Positions 26,744-36,388 of a DNA stretch of 64,000 nucleotides are shown in pieces; within the stretch, counting starts at the first letter, position 1; each line of letters starts with the position of its first letter. The notes under the pieces are model-generated. The model did no database searches. It worked only from the letters and a program-made list of their open reading frames with translations, and was not told where the DNA came from. The stretch spans positions 2,232,001-2,296,000 of the forward strand of contig NZ_CP076061.1 in assembly GCF_018729255.1 (NCBI RefSeq). Direction: 5' to 3'. This DNA comes from Cupriavidus sp. EM10 (lineage in GTDB: Bacteria > Pseudomonadota > Gammaproteobacteria > Burkholderiales > Burkholderiaceae). The position numbers and the translations under genes are program-made.

Positions 26744-28188
26744 AACGCTTTGCCCGTGCCACGCTGGCGGCGATGTTGCCGCTGGCGCTGGCCGCCTGCA
26801 TGACCGTCGGCCCCGACCACAAGGTGCCCGACGACGCCGCCGTGAAGTCTGCCGCGGCCAATGGCCCGTTCGCGCACAGCGACAGCGACGCCGTGTCCAT
26901 CGGCGACGTACCGGACAACTGGTGGCGCCTGTACGACGATCCCCATATCGACGAACTGGTGCAGCAGGCGCTCATCGCCAATACCGACCTGCGCGTGGCG
27001 GCGGCCAATCTCAAGCGGTCGATCGCGGTCTACCACGAGGTGGAAGCCGAGAACCTGCCGGAGGCCAAGTTCAAGGCCAGCGCCGAGCGCGGCCAGATTG
27101 CCGGCGAGCCGCTGCTGCATGAAGAGAAGATCCCGGCGATGAACTTCGGCGACATCGGTTTCCAGGTGTCGTACCTGATCGACTTCTGGGGCAAGCTCAA
27201 GCGCGCCGACGAAGCCGCGCTGGCGGCCGCCCAGGCCAGCCATGCCGCACTGGACCAGGCCCGCGTGGGCGTGGTGGCCGAGACCGTGCGTGCCTACGTG
27301 CAAGGATGCACGGCCACGCACGAACTGCACGTGGCCCAGCACCAGCTCGACCTGCAGGAACGCGGCGTGCAACTGGCGCAGAAGCTGGTCGATGCTGGTC
27401 GCGGCCAACCGACCGATCTGCTGCGCGCCCAGGCTCAGGCCGACACGTTGCGGTCGGCACTGCCGAAGTATCGTGCCGAGCAGGAAGGCGCCGCGTACCG
27501 CCTGGCCGTGATGCTGGGCAAGCCGCCCATGGCGCTGGATGTGCAGAGCGTCGCCTGCGAGCACGTGCCGGCGCTGAAGCAGCCGCTGCCCGTGGGCGAC
27601 GGCACGGCGCTGCTCAAGCGTCGCCCCGACGTGCGGCAGGCCGAGCGGGAACTGGCTTCGGCCACGGCCAAGATCGGCGTGGCCACGGCCGACCTGTTCC
27701 CGCAGATCCGCATCGGCGCATCGGCGGGTTTCACCGGTATCCTGGATCACCTGGGCCAGGCGCCGACCGCGCACTGGGGCTGGGGTCCGGCGCTGTCGTG
27801 GACCATCCCGACCAGCGGCACGCGCGCGCGCATCCACAATACCGAATACGGTGCCGAAGGGGCGCTGGCGCATTTCGATGGCGTGGTGCTGAAGGCGCTG
27901 CGGGAAACGCAGACGGCGCTGTCGGCCTACACGCATGAGCTGGAGCGCAACCAGTCGCTGCGCTCGGCACGCGACAAGGCCGACGAGGCGGCGCGCCAGA
28001 ACCGCGTGCTGTGGCAGGCCGGCCGGTCGCCGTACCTGCAGAGCCTGGATGCCGACCGCACGCTGGCCAACACCGACGCCGCCCTGGCCGCGTCCGACGC
28101 CCAGGTGGCCATGGACCAGATCAACCTGTTCCTGGCGCTGGGCGGCGGCTGGCAGAACGCGCCGGCCATCGCTGTAGGGGGACAATAA
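26740..28188 (+). CDS. Outer-membrane efflux lipoprotein, NodT family
   Basis: A 482-residue TolC-like outer-membrane channel. The lipobox LALAACMTVGP places the lipid anchor at about Cys18. Two outer-membrane-efflux repeats follow (residues 60-260 and 280-470), with DNWWRLYDDPHIDELVQQAL and RRPDVRQAERELASATAKIG typical of the NodT family. The start overlaps the adaptor stop by four bases. It ends the operon marR-FUSC-DUF1656-HlyD-OMF. Confidence 0.92.
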   Translation: MKRFARATLAAMLPLALAACMTVGPDHKVPDDAAVKSAAANGPFAHSDSDAVSIGDVPDNWWRLYDDPHIDELVQQALIANTDLRVAAANLKRSIAVYHEVEAENLPEAKFKASAERGQIAGEPLLHEEKIPAMNFGDIGFQVSYLIDFWGKLKRADEAALAAAQASHAALDQARVGVVAETVRAYVQGCTATHELHVAQHQLDLQERGVQLAQKLVDAGRGQPTDLLRAQAQADTLRSALPKYRAEQEGAAYRLAVMLGKPPMALDVQSVACEHVPALKQPLPVGDGTALLKRRPDVRQAERELASATAKIGVATADLFPQIRIGASAGFTGILDHLGQAPTAHWGWGPALSWTIPTSGTRARIHNTEYGAEGALAHFDGVVLKALRETQTALSAYTHELERNQSLRSARDKADEAARQNRVLWQAGRSPYLQSLDADRTLANTDAALAASDAQVAMDQINLFLALGGGWQNAPAIAVGGQ

Positions 28189-28521
28189 AGATTGAGAAAT
28201 CTTGCCAATAAAGTTTGAGAATCCGGTAAAGCAATCGGTGGGAAAGCCGCATCGTTACAGGCTCTACGGTTTTTTTGTCGGCGCAATCGACACATCACGG
28301 CCAATCGTGACTGTCTTCTGCGTGCTGTCCGCTTCTCATGCCTATTGGCCGTCTTTTCGGTGCAGCGCTCACCTGAACCGCTTCCGTCTCTGTGACCCAG
28401 AGAGCAAGACTAGGCAGTCAAGACACTCTCCACTCTCCCTCCGGCATACCATGACCACCTCGACCGCAATCGACTCACTGTGCGATTTGGCTAGACTGGA
28501 CTAAGTCGATAAGGGGTGGGA
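28189..28521. other. Non-coding gap after the efflux operon
   Basis: No credible gene. Directly after the stop, AATAAAGATTGAGAAATC is followed by the near-copy AATAAAGTTTGAGAATC (28186-28222). Base composition falls from here on, marking the left side of the accessory segment. Confidence 0.5.
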
Positions 28522-28750
28522 ATGAAAACTATTCATTTTTAGAAGATGAACTTCTCTCGACTCGTCGACGCCGCTGCCGGTGGGAAGAAATAGTTATCGC
28601 CAAGGCGGGTAAGCCGGCGGCGGCGCTGGTACCAACTAAGGCTGCTGTAAAGGTGCAACGGTTTGGAGACCTGAGGGAGAGATCAAGATCGCGGACGATT
28701 TCGATGCGGCGTTGCCGGACGACGTGCTGGCTTCGTTCGAGGGGAGTTGA
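28522..28750 (+). pseudogene. Remnant of a Phd/YefM-type antitoxin
   Basis: Read across three frames, this stretch gives MKTIHF, a TAG stop, MNFSRLVDAAAGG, then EEIVIAKAGKPAAALVP, then IKIADDFDAALPDDVLASFE and a stop. This is the standard Phd-type antitoxin sequence, including the toxin-binding tail. AAGGGGTGGGA precedes the ATG. Two of the three lesions (GGG at 28582 and at 28675) could be missing bases, as elsewhere in this window, but the TAG at 28540 cannot be explained that way. No intact PIN or other toxin follows; the next 200 bases are a degenerate frame beginning MRVILAGEG. Confidence 0.6.
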
Positions 28751-28970
28751 TGCGAGTAATTCTCGCCGGCGAGGGCATCGGCAACTGGGCCCAGTTTTTC
28801 GGAAGTCGAAAAGCAAAGTGCGGCAATCACTGCACCGGAGAAAACCTGCCAAGCAACCCGCCCTCTCGAAGCTTTCTATAGTCCGTGTGACGTGCGAGGG
28901 ACCACGTCTTTAGCCTCATCTGTTCAGCAAACTGGGCAAAATGTTGGAATGTGCCTAGGATACTGGACAT

Positions 28971-29663
28971 ATGGAGACGTTACGCAGCACAACCCCCGTT
29001 CTCGAGCGCCAATTGCTTCTGCAGTTGGGTGATCGAATCAAACGCCTGCGCAAGGCGAAAGGCCTGACGACCATCGAGATGGCTCGACGAGTGGGGGTGT
29101 CGCGGACGACGCTCACTTCAGTCGAAGCTGGAGATCCGACTCCATCGATCGGAACCTACCTGCGCGTGATGTCGGTACTGGGCGTCGCTGGGGATCTCGC
29201 GATGTTGGTGTCGGATACGTTTCAGCCCGCACCGCCGGGCTCAGCCAGCGCGAACACTCGGCGCGCTACCCCGCAGGTTCAGGTCTTCGTTCGCTCTGAT
29301 CCGGATCGGCATCAAGCTCAAGATCTGCAAAGCCTGGCACTACATGAGGAAGCGGTGCGGTTGCTACGCACCAACCCAGAGCTTGTAGATCGGGTAAGGG
29401 CGACGCTGGCTAAGTGGCTGGCCAATGGACCGAGTCGCTCCGAAAGCTTGTGGAGGGAATGGGAGAACATCATTGCCCATAACATGTGGCGGAAGGCGCT
29501 TGGGCGTACCAAGCGGGCTCAGGAGCTGAGGCAGGCGTCGCCGCTACCGACGGTGCTACCGGACGATGTGCGGCAACGCGTCATCTTTCAGGTTAGAGCG
29601 CTTAAAAAGGGGGGCGTTCTTGGGGATGTTGCCGAAGCCCTATCGGCTGAGGGGGCGCGATGA
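28971..29663 (+). CDS. XRE-family regulator with C-terminal extension (toxin-antitoxin type)
   Basis: The 230-residue protein has an N-terminal helix-turn-helix (LGDRIKRLRKAKGLTTIEM, RVGVSRTTLTSVEAGDPTPS, residues 18-75) close to HipB-like antitoxins. The second half (about residues 110-230) has RTNPELVDRVRATLAKWL and LRQASPLPTVLPDDVRQRV and is not a known DNA-binding domain. The stop overlaps the ATG of the next, truncated gene by four bases, as in toxin-antitoxin pairs. Function as an antitoxin or repressor is inferred. Confidence 0.75.
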   Translation: METLRSTTPVLERQLLLQLGDRIKRLRKAKGLTTIEMARRVGVSRTTLTSVEAGDPTPSIGTYLRVMSVLGVAGDLAMLVSDTFQPAPPGSASANTRRATPQVQVFVRSDPDRHQAQDLQSLALHEEAVRLLRTNPELVDRVRATLAKWLANGPSRSESLWREWENIIAHNMWRKALGRTKRAQELRQASPLPTVLPDDVRQRVIFQVRALKKGGVLGDVAEALSAEGAR

Positions 29664-29791
29664 AGCGCGAGGACTTGGATCACATCATTCGCGCGTCTGG
29701 AAATATTTGGGACGAGTATAAGATCCGCTACGGCTCGGACTATTTCGACAGTCGTCCGCTCCTGGCAGGGCAGAGCGGTAGCCGACAATGA
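29660..29791 (+). pseudogene. Truncated partner of the XRE gene (possible nucleotidyltransferase N terminus)
   Basis: Only 43 residues remain: MKREDLDHIIRASGNIWDEY and a short unrelated tail before a stop at 29791. The start resembles the N terminus of AbiEii-like nucleotidyltransferase partners coded after such XRE genes, but the catalytic region is absent. The convergent ATPase gene begins its 3' end nine bases away, so the segment carrying that ATPase may have replaced the rest of this gene. Assignment is tentative. Confidence 0.4.
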
Positions 29792-29799
29792 AATCCTTA

Positions 29800-31575
29800 T
29801 TAATCTGGGGCCGTCATTTGACCGAACTGATTTAGAAAATCGAGTAAATGCAGCAAATCTTCGGGAATCGTCTCTCGCGAGAATTGATTGGCGATAACTC
29901 CATCGCTCAGTGTCACCCCACAGGATTCTTGCAATTGGCGGTTAAGATTGGCAAGAATCTCCTTTCCAGGCACCATGGCTTCGCGCCCCTCGACCTGCGA
30001 CCACCTAGCTTCAAATTCCCTAGATAGCTTTGCGTTAACGGTCGCTGAATCTAGATTGCCTGCGGTACGTTTCTTGAAGTCAGAATAGCGAGCAAGTAGT
30101 TGCGCAAAAACCTCGTGGCGTACATCTTCCATATTCGCATTAAGTAGAGCTTCAATATTCGGAAGCATGCCAACAAATTTACCCGTTCTTCGCTCCCTCT
30201 CTCGCAGGCGAGCTTGAAGGGCTAGAGTAAGTGGTTTGACTGTGAGTAAGTAGTTTTCGATTTCTTTGCGCTTGTGTATGTGTACGTAAAATCCGTTCTC
30301 TTTAAGCTCTCTCTCGATTTCGGATATTTCTTCGTCGCACCGATAGTCGCGATCGAGAATTACCGACCGCAGAATCTTCCCTCCGACTGTCTTCTCGATG
30401 CCAGCAGCGAGATCAATTGCCCTTCGAGGATTGAAACCTTCTGTCTGGATCACCGCAAAATCACTGCGGTTTGCGAGTTTTTGCATTCCCAGCGTTCGAG
30501 CTAATGGCGCAAGAATCTGAAAATCCAATCCTTCCACGAAAACGGCACGCCGAGTTTTTGCAAGCTGCGTTAAGGTCGGGTTGAGGTTCGACCCTAGGGC
30601 TGAAAAAACCCGCTTTAATTGAGAAACATCTCGAACTCGGCTAGCCGAACTCTTTCGCTTGTTGATGTTTAAGAGACTAGTTGGTTCGCATTCTGCGATA
30701 ATCTCTGTAGAGTGAGTTGCTAAGACAATATCTGGGCCCAGTTCCCGCAACAAGGAGACCAACTGTCTTTGAAGATCTGAGTGGAGGTAGATGTCCGGTT
30801 CATCAATGACCAAGAGGCTGGCCGAGGATGATTTGACGATAAAAGTCAACATTTGGCACCAAACTTGGAAGCCGTAGCCAGACCAGCAGATTTCGCGAGG
30901 AAATCGTTCCTCGGGGCAAAACATTAACAGAAATTTACCGTCATCGCTCAATTCCGGCCGTTCGATGTCCATCCCTGGCCAAGTTGATTGCACTAATTCA
31001 CGAAATCGGGAAAAGTCTTCTGGGTAGTAATACCAAATATTTCGAAAATTACGAGACGCCCCGCTTGCGAGTAAGGCCTTTCGTGCGGCTTCTTTTTGAT
31101 ACCGAGGTTCGTGCTGCTCCACAGGGCCGAGAATCAGGACAAATCCAATATCAATGTCGTAAGCATTTCGAAATTGACTGGGACTTCGAATAGCGCCATT
31201 TTTGGCTCGGCCACCAAAACACAAAGACCACGCTCGGGAAAATGCAAATACAAAATATTTCATTGGATAGACGGAAGACTATTGTCGCAGTGCGACTGTC
31301 GTCATAGTCATGGAATATGTTCTCCGATGCGACCGGCAATCCATCAATATTAATCTTGTAGCCCTGCATGGCGATGCCATCGACAGTGACTCGTTCTGGA
31401 TTCTTGGCGCGAGCCTTCCGTAAGCCTTCATGCAGAATCCGGAAGGCTCCGACAATTGTAGATTTCCCGGAATTGTTAGGTCCGGCCAAAACATTGAATT
31501 CTTGAAGATTTATGGAAAAATTTTAAATGCTTTGTAATGAGTAAATTTTACAGAGACGACTCTCAATAAAGCCAT
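29800..31575 (-). CDS. OLD-like AAA ATPase with TOPRIM-type nuclease domain (frameshifted)
   Basis: Repaired length is about 592 residues. From ATG 31575 it reads VKFTHYKAF, then NFSINLQEFNVLAGPNNSGKST (Walker A written here in parts: NVLAGPNNSGKST). Later come the signature and Walker B ASLLVIDEPDIYLHSDLQ (about residue 258), H-loop ATHSTEII, then a TOPRIM-like set: FVEGLDFQIL (about 345), VILDRDYRCDEE and KRKEIENYLL. Three single-base gaps (T4 at 31521, near 31261, GG at 31137) break the frame; adding one base at each restores one protein. OLD-family proteins act in phage exclusion and DNA damage. Lower GC than its surroundings suggests recent transfer. Confidence 0.75.
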
Positions 31576-32065
31576 AATTCACTCGCAATTATTTTATATT
31601 GAACACCAGCTCTCAGCGACTGGCATTGCCAGGCCGCCAATGGTGGAAATGGGGCGAAGCTCTGATTTACGGATGACCGCGCTATGTTAGCTTAGCTGGT
31701 CGAGTGTCGCCCCCCCTGTCGAGGGCGGAAGCACATGCCTATGGAACGTTTTAGACGACCCACCGAAAGATGTCCGTAAAAGGTGTCTGGACCATGCATG
31801 GGGAAGCATGTCGATTCGCTCCAAAAGCGAGTGGCAAATCTCGGGACCTCCCTTTATGCCCCTAACTGTCCACGGTTCAGTTTTGCGAACGGAAGCCGTA
31901 ATTCAACCTCACAGCGCTGTCCGCGAAACCGTACGTGTTGTTGGGAACAACAAAGCATAAAAAGGAGTTGAATGGTCAAAAAGTACAACAGCGGGACTCT
32001 AAGGTATTACTGGCTCGCGACGAAGAGCGAGAGCTTTTACCGAGAACATTGGTCCCTGCACAGGC
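31576..32065. other. Low-complexity accessory gap, no gene recognised
   Basis: Nothing convincing is coded here. A short frame at 31972, MVKKYNSGTLRYYWLATK..., follows a strong AAAAAGGAG site but stops after 36 codons; it may be the broken start of the hypothetical protein that follows. A CCCCCCC run occurs near 31711. Confidence 0.4.
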
Positions 32066-32482
32066 GTGGCAGGAACGGTTGACGGTGGCGGGGCAGGCTT
32101 CCTCTGGCACTGTGATATGCCAGAGTCCAGTTTGAAGGACATCGCAACCAAGCTAGTCGCGGATGGTGTGGACCTCAGGAAGATGAGGATTCAAGTTCAC
32201 TCGAACGTGGCCGGCTGGTTTTTCCCTGCCTGGTGGCCAACGAAAGCTTCCATCTACCTTCAGCTATGGCGCTGTGGCTTCCGGCTTCCCTGCCCAAAAG
32301 TGTCGTCATGGTTCCCTACCGGCAGAATTGGGCTGCATGTGAATGCCAACACTGGCGAAATTACGCCCACCGAGGTGCACCGTCACTGGATAGACAAGGA
32401 TGAGTACGATCCCCTACGAGAAACTCATGTGGTGGGAAAAGATATTAAAGCGCTTAGGTGGCAAGAAAAGCAAATAGCTTGA
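32066..32482 (+). CDS. Hypothetical protein in accessory segment
   Basis: An open frame of up to 138 residues, beginning MAGTVDGGGAGFLWHCDMPE and containing GWFFPAWWPTKASIYLQLW and GRIGLHVNANTGEITP. No family recognised, no signal peptide. The frame is open upstream of the listed start (TENIGPCTG...), and the strong ribosome binding site at about 31968 serves another frame, so the gene may be longer and frameshifted. Codon use looks plausible but is not decisive. Confidence 0.35.
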   Translation: MAGTVDGGGAGFLWHCDMPESSLKDIATKLVADGVDLRKMRIQVHSNVAGWFFPAWWPTKASIYLQLWRCGFRLPCPKVSSWFPTGRIGLHVNANTGEITPTEVHRHWIDKDEYDPLRETHVVGKDIKALRWQEKQIA

Positions 32483-32795
32483 ATGCCGACACAAGGTCCG
32501 CTCCGGAAGGGCGGGCCTTGCCGTGTGACGGACGTCGCGCTGGTGCGACAATGCGGCGTGGACAAGACTGTCCATTCCAACGGACAGCACGGAGGAACAG
32601 TGTGACGTGCGATTCCGCGACAAGACGAACGAGGAGCGACCGTGTGTGGCAATCCAGAAGTCGCTGCACGGGCTGCAGTGCTTCCGGAGCCTTCAGGGCC
32701 GCTGGCTGACAGAAACTCACGTTGATTGGCGAGTTCCCGGTTGCCACGCCGGTGCATAGCCAGTATGCACCGGCGTGAGCTATTGACGCGCTAAC
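32483..32795. other. Non-coding gap ending in a strong hairpin
   Basis: No gene recognised. At 32745-32777 the arms CACGCCGGTGCATA and TATGCACCGGCGTG form a perfect 14-base stem with a five-base loop, 19 bases past the lpd stop. It has no T run, so it may end or protect the lpd transcript without being a classical terminator. Confidence 0.6.
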
Positions 32796-34583
32796 TCACA
32801 ATTTGCGATCATCGATCGGTATGGGTGTGGAGGCGTTTGCACCCTTTACTCCATCGAGCGCCAAGGTTGCCGCTTCCTTGAGGCATTCGGACAGAGACGG
32901 GTGAGGATGGACGGCGTGCGCCAATTCTTCGGCAGTGGCCTGCAGTTCCATGGCGAGCGCTGCTTCTGCAATCAGATCAGACGCATTTGGTGCCACGATG
33001 TGTACACCCAGGATCTCCCCAGTCCTCGCGTCGGCATAAACACTCACGAAACCATCGGTAGAGCCGATGCCCTGCGCGCGGCCGTTCGTCTTCAACAGCA
33101 CTGAGCCGGTTGTATAGTCGCGCTTTTGATCGATGAGCTCTGCCTCTGTCTTGCCGACCCACGCAATCTCGGGGCTGGTATAGATTACTGAGGGGATTGC
33201 GTTCAGATCGACGAGGCGCTTCTTCCCTGCAATACGCTCCGCAACGGCGGTACCCTCGGCTTCGGCCTTGTGGGCCAGCATCGGGCCACGCACCACGTCG
33301 CCGATTGCCCAGATGCCAGGCACCTTGGTCTGGCAGTGGTCGTCGACTTCGATGACGCCGCGCTGATCCACGCCCAGGCCAACCGCTTCCAGGCCCAGGT
33401 TGTCGGTGTTCGGCACGCGGCCGACTGACACGATCAGCCGATCGACTTCCAGCGTCTGGTCCTTGCCGTCCTTGTCGGTGTAGGCAACGGTGACGTTGTC
33501 CTTGCCGGTCTTGACTTCGTTGACCTTGACGCTCAGGTTGAACTTCAGGCCCTGCTTGGTCAGCAGCTTCTGGGCTTCGTTGGCCACGCCTTCGTCGGCG
33601 GCGCCCAGGAATGCGGGCAGCGCTTCGAGCACGGTCACGTCGGCGCCCAGGCGGCGCCACACCGAACCGAGCTCCAGGCCGATCACGCCGGCGCCGATCA
33701 CGCCCAGCTTCTTCGGCACCGTCTCAAACTTCAGCGCGCCTTCGTTGTCGCTGATCAGCTTGTTGTCGACGGCGATGCCCGGCAGGTGGCGGGCCTTCGA
33801 GCCCGTGGCGATGATGACCTGCTTGGCGGTCAGCGTTTCGCCGTTCACTTCGACCTGGAAGCCTTCGGCTGCCTTGCCGGCGAACTTGCCGTAGCCCTTG
33901 AACAGGGTCACCTTGTTCTTGCGGAACAGGAACTCGATGCCCTTCGTCATCTTGCCGACGATGTCGTCCTTGCGCTTGAGCATCTTGGCCACGTCGACCT
34001 TGACGTCACCCACGGTGATGCCGTGGTCGGCCAGGTGGTGCGAGGCGTTTTCGAACTCTTCGGACGAAGCCAGCAGCGCCTTGGACGGGATGCAGCCCAC
34101 GTTCAGGCAGGTGCCGCCCAGGCGGGCTTCGCCCTTGGGATCGTCATAGGCGTTGCCTTCCAGGCAGGCCACGTTTAGACCCAGTTGGGCGGCACGAATA
34201 GCCGCGATGTAGCCGCCGGGGCCGGCGCCGATCACCATTACATCAAATCTCCCTTCGCTGGCTTCTTCGATGTTCACTGGGAACAACGAAACGTTGGAGA
34301 AATCACGTTCAGAAATTGAATCGGCGGCGGCGATAGAGTTCGCAGCCGACGCCATGGTGCCGAGCACTTCGTTGGGCCTAACAAGATCACCGGCTGCCCG
34401 ATCGATGCTCAGCAAAACGCCGTCGGTTGGGGAAAGGATCTCGATGACGGTCTTCTCAGTCTCCACTTCGACGAGAATCTGATCACGGGCGACTTCCTCG
34501 CCGACGTTGACTCTCCAGCTAAGCAGGGTTGCGCCCTGGTCGAGGTCGCCGTTGTTTGGGACAGTTACGTCGATTGTTGTCAT
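32796..34583 (-). CDS. lpdA: Dihydrolipoyl dehydrogenase (E3) with N-terminal lipoyl domain
   Basis: The 595-residue flavoprotein reoxidises dihydrolipoyl groups with NAD. A lipoyl domain occupies residues 1-80 with the modified Lys in [10 protein letters not shown] (about residue 43). After a linker comes the FAD site [21 protein letters not shown], the redox disulfide [16 protein letters not shown], the NAD site [16 protein letters not shown] and the C-terminal HPHPSLSE with the active-site His. No E1 or E2 subunit of a 2-oxoacid dehydrogenase is coded nearby. It is the last gene of the leftward operon MFS carrier, aldehyde dehydrogenase, lpd, so its partner is either elsewhere or not a classical complex. 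Confidence 0.92.
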   Translation of the reverse strand: MTTIDVTVPNNGDLDQGATLLSWRVNVGEEVARDQILVEVETEKTVIEILSPTDGVLLSIDRAAGDLVRPNEVLGTMASAANSIAAADSISERDFSNVSLFPVNIEEASEGRFDVMVIGAGPGGYIAAIRAAQLGLNVACLEGNAYDDPKGEARLGGTCLNVGCIPSKALLASSEEFENASHHLADHGITVGDVKVDVAKMLKRKDDIVGKMTKGIEFLFRKNKVTLFKGYGKFAGKAAEGFQVEVNGETLTAKQVIIATGSKARHLPGIAVDNKLISDNEGALKFETVPKKLGVIGAGVIGLELGSVWRRLGADVTVLEALPAFLGAADEGVANEAQKLLTKQGLKFNLSVKVNEVKTGKDNVTVAYTDKDGKDQTLEVDRLIVSVGRVPNTDNLGLEAVGLGVDQRGVIEVDDHCQTKVPGIWAIGDVVRGPMLAHKAEAEGTAVAERIAGKKRLVDLNAIPSVIYTSPEIAWVGKTEAELIDQKRDYTTGSVLLKTNGRAQGIGSTDGFVSVYADARTGEILGVHIVAPNASDLIAEAALAMELQATAEELAHAVHPHPSLSECLKEAATLALDGVKGANASTPIPIDDRKL

Positions 34584-34762
34584 GGCTTAGAGTTGGACCT
34601 ACGGTTGCTGATTGCAGCTCTTTCGCGACACCTGATTCCGTCGCGGTGCTGGGCCAGCGAGTGAGGGCGGTGCGGTCAAGTACGCTGACGCACAAGAGGA
34701 CAGCGTATGGAAAAAGAGGGCGGTGCAGAAGCAGCGCCCCTCCTTACTGCTTACGAGACTAG

Positions 34763-36300
34763 TTAGCTCGCAACGCAGCTACGAACCGCACCGTTACCTG
34801 CGTTACCCGCTGCGGCAGGCTTGGCTCCGGGTTCGACGATGCGTACAGTTGCGACCTTGTTCTGCGTGAAAAAGTCGATCGCATCCTTGCCCTGAACCTT
34901 GTTGTTGCCGACCAGGGAACCCTTGATGCCACCGAACGGCAAGTACGGGTGCGGAGCACAGATCCCAACATTCACGCCAACCATGCCGACGTCAGCTTCG
35001 GAGATGAACTTTCGGTGTAATAGGTGTTCTGCGTGAAGATGCAGGCGCCATTGCCCAGCTTATGCTTGCGGATGGCGTCGAGAGCTGAATCGATGCAACC
35101 GATCTTGATGACGCTCAGTACCGGCCCGAAGATCTCTTCACGAGCGATCTGCATGCACGGCGTAACATTCGTGAAGATCGTGGGGCCAACGAAATAGCCT
35201 TCCTTGTTGCCTTCGGAAACCGACGGATTCCGGCCGTCGAGTGCCAGCGTGGCGCCCTCGGCTACGCCAATGTCAACGTACCGTTCGATGCGTTCCTTGG
35301 CCTTTGCGGAGATTACCGGACCCATAAAGACCTCGGGATCGGTCGCATCGCCTACGCGGACGCCCTTCGATGCGGCCACAAGACGTTCAACGAATTCGTC
35401 GTAGATTTCTGGAACGACGGCAATGTTCGACACCGCCAGGCAGCGCTGGCCGGCCGAGCCGTAGCCCGACATCAGCACGTTCTCGATGAGAAGGTCCATC
35501 GGCGCGTCTTCCATTGCGAGCAGGAAGTTCTTGGCGCCGCCGAGCAGCATGGTCTTCTTGCCGTTACGGCCGCAGCCTGCGGCAATGGCTTGGGCGGTTG
35601 GCGTGGAGCCCACCAGGCAAACGCCGGAGACATTGTCGTCGTCATACCAGGCTTCGACGGTCTCGCGCTCGCCGTGCACCACGTTGACCACACCCTTCGG
35701 AAGGCCGATATCCACGAGAAGTTGCATCATCTTCTGCATGAACAGCGGCGATTCCGTGGACGGCTTGTAGACGAAGGTGTTTCCGGTGCCGATTGCGAAG
35801 GGGATAAACCAGCCAAAGACCAGCGCCGGGAAGTTGAACGGGGCAACGCCACAGAAAACCCCGATCGGGGCCTTAATCACGCGGCCATTGATGTTGTTTG
35901 CGATGCCCTGGATCGTCTCACCTTGAATCAGCGCAGGAATCGCGCACGCCATCTGAACGATCTCGATGACACGGCCGACCTCACCTCGCGCCTCAGCGAT
36001 GTGCTTACCTTGGTCGACGGCAACGGCCTGGGCAAGGGCTTCCAGATTGTCCTTCAGGGCCTGATGCATGAGGTGGATGTAGTTCATGCGCTTCGGCAGA
36101 GGCATGGCTTTCCAGGCGGGGAACGCAGCCGCGGCCGCGGCAACCGCGCGACGGGACGTCTCGGGCGAGGAAATCGGCACCTCACCGATGACCTGGCCGG
36201 TGGAAGGGTTACGGAGCGGGACATACTGTCCACCGACCTCGTCTTCCCACTCGCCATTGATATGGTTCTGAATACGGATGGCTTGAGAGTTCACTTTCAT
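34763..36300 (-). CDS. mmsA: CoA-acylating aldehyde dehydrogenase, MmsA-like (frameshifted)
   Basis: Repaired length about 512 residues. The enzyme is of the methylmalonate/malonate-semialdehyde dehydrogenase group, which oxidises a semialdehyde with CoA. Key features are the start HINGEWEDEVGGQYVPLRNP, GVAPFNFPALVFGWFIP, and the catalytic Cys in GYGSAGQRCLAVSNIAVVP near residue 285. The frame is lost at TTT 35010-35012: one more A on the coding strand gives YYTEKFISEADVGMVGVN and rejoins the C-terminal PHPYLPFGGIKGSLVG. It lies between the MFS and lpd genes. In this sulfur-linked region the substrate could be a short semialdehyde derived from the sulfatase or GMC products; this is inference. 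Confidence 0.88.
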
Positions 36301-36388
36301 TCCTCGTGTGGTTGGTTCTAAAACTGGCTATGAATTGCTGGGGAAAATGGACCGGGTGCTGGACGGCCCGACGGGAGACGATTGGCGG

